From contig CAZLIC010000072.1 of assembly GCA_964559535.1 (NCBI GenBank), forward strand, positions 1-24,041: a stretch of 24,041 bases of DNA. The letters are read 5' to 3'. Positions 22,490 to 24,041 of this stretch are shown here, one piece after another. The translations under genes and the position numbers were made by a program. Position 1 is the stretch's first letter; each line of letters begins with the position of its first letter. The notes under the pieces are model-generated. The model ran no database searches. It was given only the letters and a program-made list of their open reading frames with translations, and had not been told where the DNA came from. Source of the stretch: CAZLIC01 sp964559535 (GTDB taxonomy: Bacteria; Pseudomonadota; Alphaproteobacteria; Rhodobacterales; Rhodobacteraceae).

Positions 22490-22658
22490 TCCTTGTCGCT
22501 GCAACGCAGCCATGCAAGAACGTAATGGCAAACGTCTTTGAATTGTCATGGCGAAACAGAGGGTTCGCCTGAATGTTGGGCGATCTGGAAAGCTGACCCC
22601 GCGTCAGGTGGCACAATCGGGATGGAATGCCCGCAAAGCGGGCGGAAAGGAAACGGCG

Positions 22659-23723
22659 ATGGTCGGTCGGGCCGAGGTGATGGCGGTTCTGGAACGGGTG
22701 GGGCTGCCGGGTGGGGGGACGTTGGGCGGGGCGGATCTGATTCGGGCGCTGGTGGTGGAGGGGGGCAAGGTCTCGTTCGTGATCGAGGCGGAAAGTGCCG
22801 AGCAGGCGCGGGCGCTGGGGGGGGTGCAGGCGGCGGCGGAGGCAGCGGTGCGGGCCTTGCCGGGGGTGGCCCAGGTGCAGGTGGTGATGACGGCGCATGC
22901 GGCGCCGAAGGCACCGCCCAGCCTGAAGGTGGGGGGGCATGCGGCGCCGCACCAGGGGGGGCCAAGGCCGGTGGCGGGGATTGACCGCATCATCGCGGTG
23001 GCGAGCGGCAAGGGGGGCGTGGGCAAGTCCACCGTGTCGGCCAACCTTGCGGTGGCGCTGGCGCGGCAGGGGCGGCGGGTGGGGCTCTTGGATGCCGACA
23101 TCTATGGTCCCAGCCAGCCGCGGATGATGGGGGTGTCGAAGCGGCCTGCCAGCCCTGACGGCAAGACGATCATTCCGCTGCAGGCGCATGGGGTGACCAT
23201 GATCTCGATCGGGCTGATGCTGAAGGAGGATGAGGCGGTGGTGTGGCGGGGGCCGATGCTGATGGGGGCGTTGCAGCAGCTGCTGACCCAGGTGGAGTGG
23301 GGGAAGCTGGATGTGCTGGTTGTGGACCTGCCGCCTGGCACGGGGGATGTGCAGCTGACATTGTGCCAGCGCACGGCGCTGACCGGGGCCATCGTGGTGT
23401 CCACGCCGCAGGACGTGGCCCTGCTGGATGCGCGCAAGGCGCTGGACATGTTCCGCAAGCTGGGCACGCCGGTGCTGGGGTTGATCGAGAACATGTCCAC
23501 CTATGTCTGCCCGAACTGCGGGCACGAGGCGCATCTGTTCGGGCATGGCGGCGTGGCCGAGGAAGCGCGGCGGCTGGACCTGCCGTTCCTGGGGGAGCTT
23601 CCCTTGCACCTGGACGTGCGGGTGGCGGGGGATGCCGGGGTGCCGGTGGCGGCGGGCGACGGGCCGCAGGCAGAGCCGTATCTGCGGCTGGCGCGGCACC
23701 TGATTGCGGGCGGGGTGGGGTGA
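22659..23723 (+). CDS. apbC: ApbC/Mrp-type iron-sulfur cluster carrier ATPase
   Basis: This encodes 354 residues with an N-terminal DUF59/MIP18-like domain (about 1-80) followed by the P-loop domain: IIAVASGKGGVGKSTVSANLAVALA (Walker A GKGGVGKST at 117-125), LLDADIYGPSQP, VVDLPPGTGDVQL and IENMSTYVCPNCGHEAHLFG. The CPNC pair (about 284-287) binds the bridging Fe-S cluster in the dimer. It transfers assembled clusters to apoproteins in the cytosol. The start at 22659 follows AAGGAAA; the longer in-frame start at 22548 lacks the family's beginning. It is divergent from the ccaF1-like gene, with 258 bases between them. A linker rich in Ala, Pro and Gly at 82-106 separates the domains. Confidence 0.95.
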   Translation: MVGRAEVMAVLERVGLPGGGTLGGADLIRALVVEGGKVSFVIEAESAEQARALGGVQAAAEAAVRALPGVAQVQVVMTAHAAPKAPPSLKVGGHAAPHQGGPRPVAGIDRIIAVASGKGGVGKSTVSANLAVALARQGRRVGLLDADIYGPSQPRMMGVSKRPASPDGKTIIPLQAHGVTMISIGLMLKEDEAVVWRGPMLMGALQQLLTQVEWGKLDVLVVDLPPGTGDVQLTLCQRTALTGAIVVSTPQDVALLDARKALDMFRKLGTPVLGLIENMSTYVCPNCGHEAHLFGHGGVAEEARRLDLPFLGELPLHLDVRVAGDAGVPVAAGDGPQAEPYLRLARHLIAGGVG

Positions 23724-23732
23724 CATCCGGGT

Positions 23733-23786
23733 GTCCCACGGTGGGACGCCAGCGCGGTTTCAATGAAATCAGTAGGTTGCGCGGCC
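23733..23786 (-). repeat. 54-bp element: AACCTA box plus GTCCCAC/GTGGGAC palindrome, right copy (inverted)
   Basis: Read on the minus strand, GGCC and AACCTACTGA precede the palindrome GTCCCACCGTGGGAC (23733-23747) by exactly 39 bases, as in the left copy at 68-121. It begins ten bases after the apbC stop. Another GTCCCA half-site lies at 23809-23814. Role unknown. Confidence 0.5.
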
Positions 23787-23886
23787 GGATTCACCGAAGT
23801 TAACGCATGTCCCATGATGCGGTTGCCGAGCCCCTTGTGTGGTGTCATTAGGGTCTGTCGGCAGTGACAAAAGGTTCTGACACCGG
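23787..23886. other. intergenic stretch without a recognised gene
   Basis: Between the right palindromic element and the truncated gene at the end of the window I see no supported gene. It holds a GTCCCA half-site at 23809-23814 and a short AT-richer patch (GAAGTTAACGCATG) near 23795-23808. Confidence 0.4.
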
Positions 23887-24041
23887 TTACGGCGGCGGAC
23901 AGCTGGTAATTGCTGGTAATTGCCGATGACTGGTGGTTGGGGCGGCGGGCTTGCCGTAGCGGTGCCACCACCGGTGCAGGCCTGCACGGCTGGGGCGGCG
24001 GGCGGGGGGGAAGGCTTCGGCGGCCGCGGCAACGATGGCTT
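23887..24041 (-). CDS. C-terminal end of a gene cut by the window edge, unknown product
   Basis: The minus-strand frame is open from the window end to a TAA at 23887-23889, encoding at least 50 residues. It begins AIVAAAEAFPPARRPSRAG, followed by LHRWWHRYGKPAAP. Third codon positions are strongly G/C, as in the real genes nearby. The segment LHRWWHRYGK looks structured, while the last 20 residues (around QLPAITSCPPP) look disordered and are partly coded by a tandem 10-bp repeat, GCTGGTAATT twice, at 23902-23921. No family recognised. Confidence 0.4.
   Translation of the reverse strand, partial: AIVAAAAEAFPPARRPSRAGLHRWWHRYGKPAAPTTSHRQLPAITSCPPP

Noticed and set aside
21807..22541. Plus-strand frame with repeated GRRRGP/REEEG peptides
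   Set aside because: The peptide repeats are simply the translation of the hairpin loops of the minus-strand RNA array; no SD or family.
22401..23726. Upstream extension of the DUF1127 frame
   Set aside because: It is antisense to apbC; only the last 71 codons match DUF1127 and a good SD precedes the ATG at 22400.
1..24041. CRISPR array, insertion sequence, transposase or prophage genes
   Set aside because: No regular spaced repeats of CRISPR type and no transposase, integrase or phage structural motifs were seen in any plausible frame. The only tandem repeat of size is the RNA array at 21877-22057.

Overview
This is a GC-rich, densely coded chromosomal segment from an alphaproteobacterium, most likely a member of the Rhodobacteraceae (Rhodobacter/Paracoccus/Tabrizicola-like). 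The evidence is the strong G/C preference at third codon positions, the gene content (an ScfR-type regulator, a DUF1127 protein followed by CUCCUCCC-loop RNAs, and a two-subunit-type hydantoinase/amidohydrolase pair) and an intergenic GC hairpin repeat. This assignment rests on reading the sequence and on recalled family knowledge; no database search was possible.

Layout, left to right. Positions 1-142 hold the tail of a gene and a palindromic element. A DUF336 (GlcG/HbpS-like) gene on the minus strand is divergent from dadA (D-amino acid dehydrogenase), which is followed by a small ParD/ParE-type toxin-antitoxin pair. Next is a ring-opening catabolic block: a Zn-dependent N-carbamoyl amidohydrolase and a dihydropyrimidinase/hydantoinase, preceded by a RutR-like operator. 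A 42-residue microprotein and a cupin on the minus strand separate this block from an ABC importer operon (ATPase, small 4-TM protein, exported protein, two permeases, substrate-binding protein). Uptake, ring opening and decarbamoylation of pyrimidine-derived cyclic ureides would fit together as one pathway, although the dihydropyrimidine dehydrogenase is not in the window.

The middle part holds an ScfR-type acyl-CoA-responsive regulator, tRNA-Gly(GCC), a small unknown protein, pyruvate carboxylase, an alpha/beta hydrolase and a membrane protein. The right part holds a UvrD/PcrA helicase, a BenE-type transporter, the ccaF1-like/CcsR-like locus, and apbC (Mrp-type Fe-S carrier). The last 300 bases contain an inverted relative of the left-end palindromic element and the end of a truncated gene.

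The most interesting structure lies at 21877-22400 on the minus strand. It is a DUF1127 gene followed by three tandem double-hairpin RNAs, six hairpins in all, each with a CCTCCTCCC loop that mimics the 16S anti-Shine-Dalgarno sequence. Two of the three copies differ at only two of 75 positions, and those two positions pair with each other. This matches the CcsR ('cuckoo') stress sRNA locus known from Rhodobacter sphaeroides, here with three copies and reading towards a transporter gene that lacks a visible ribosome binding site.
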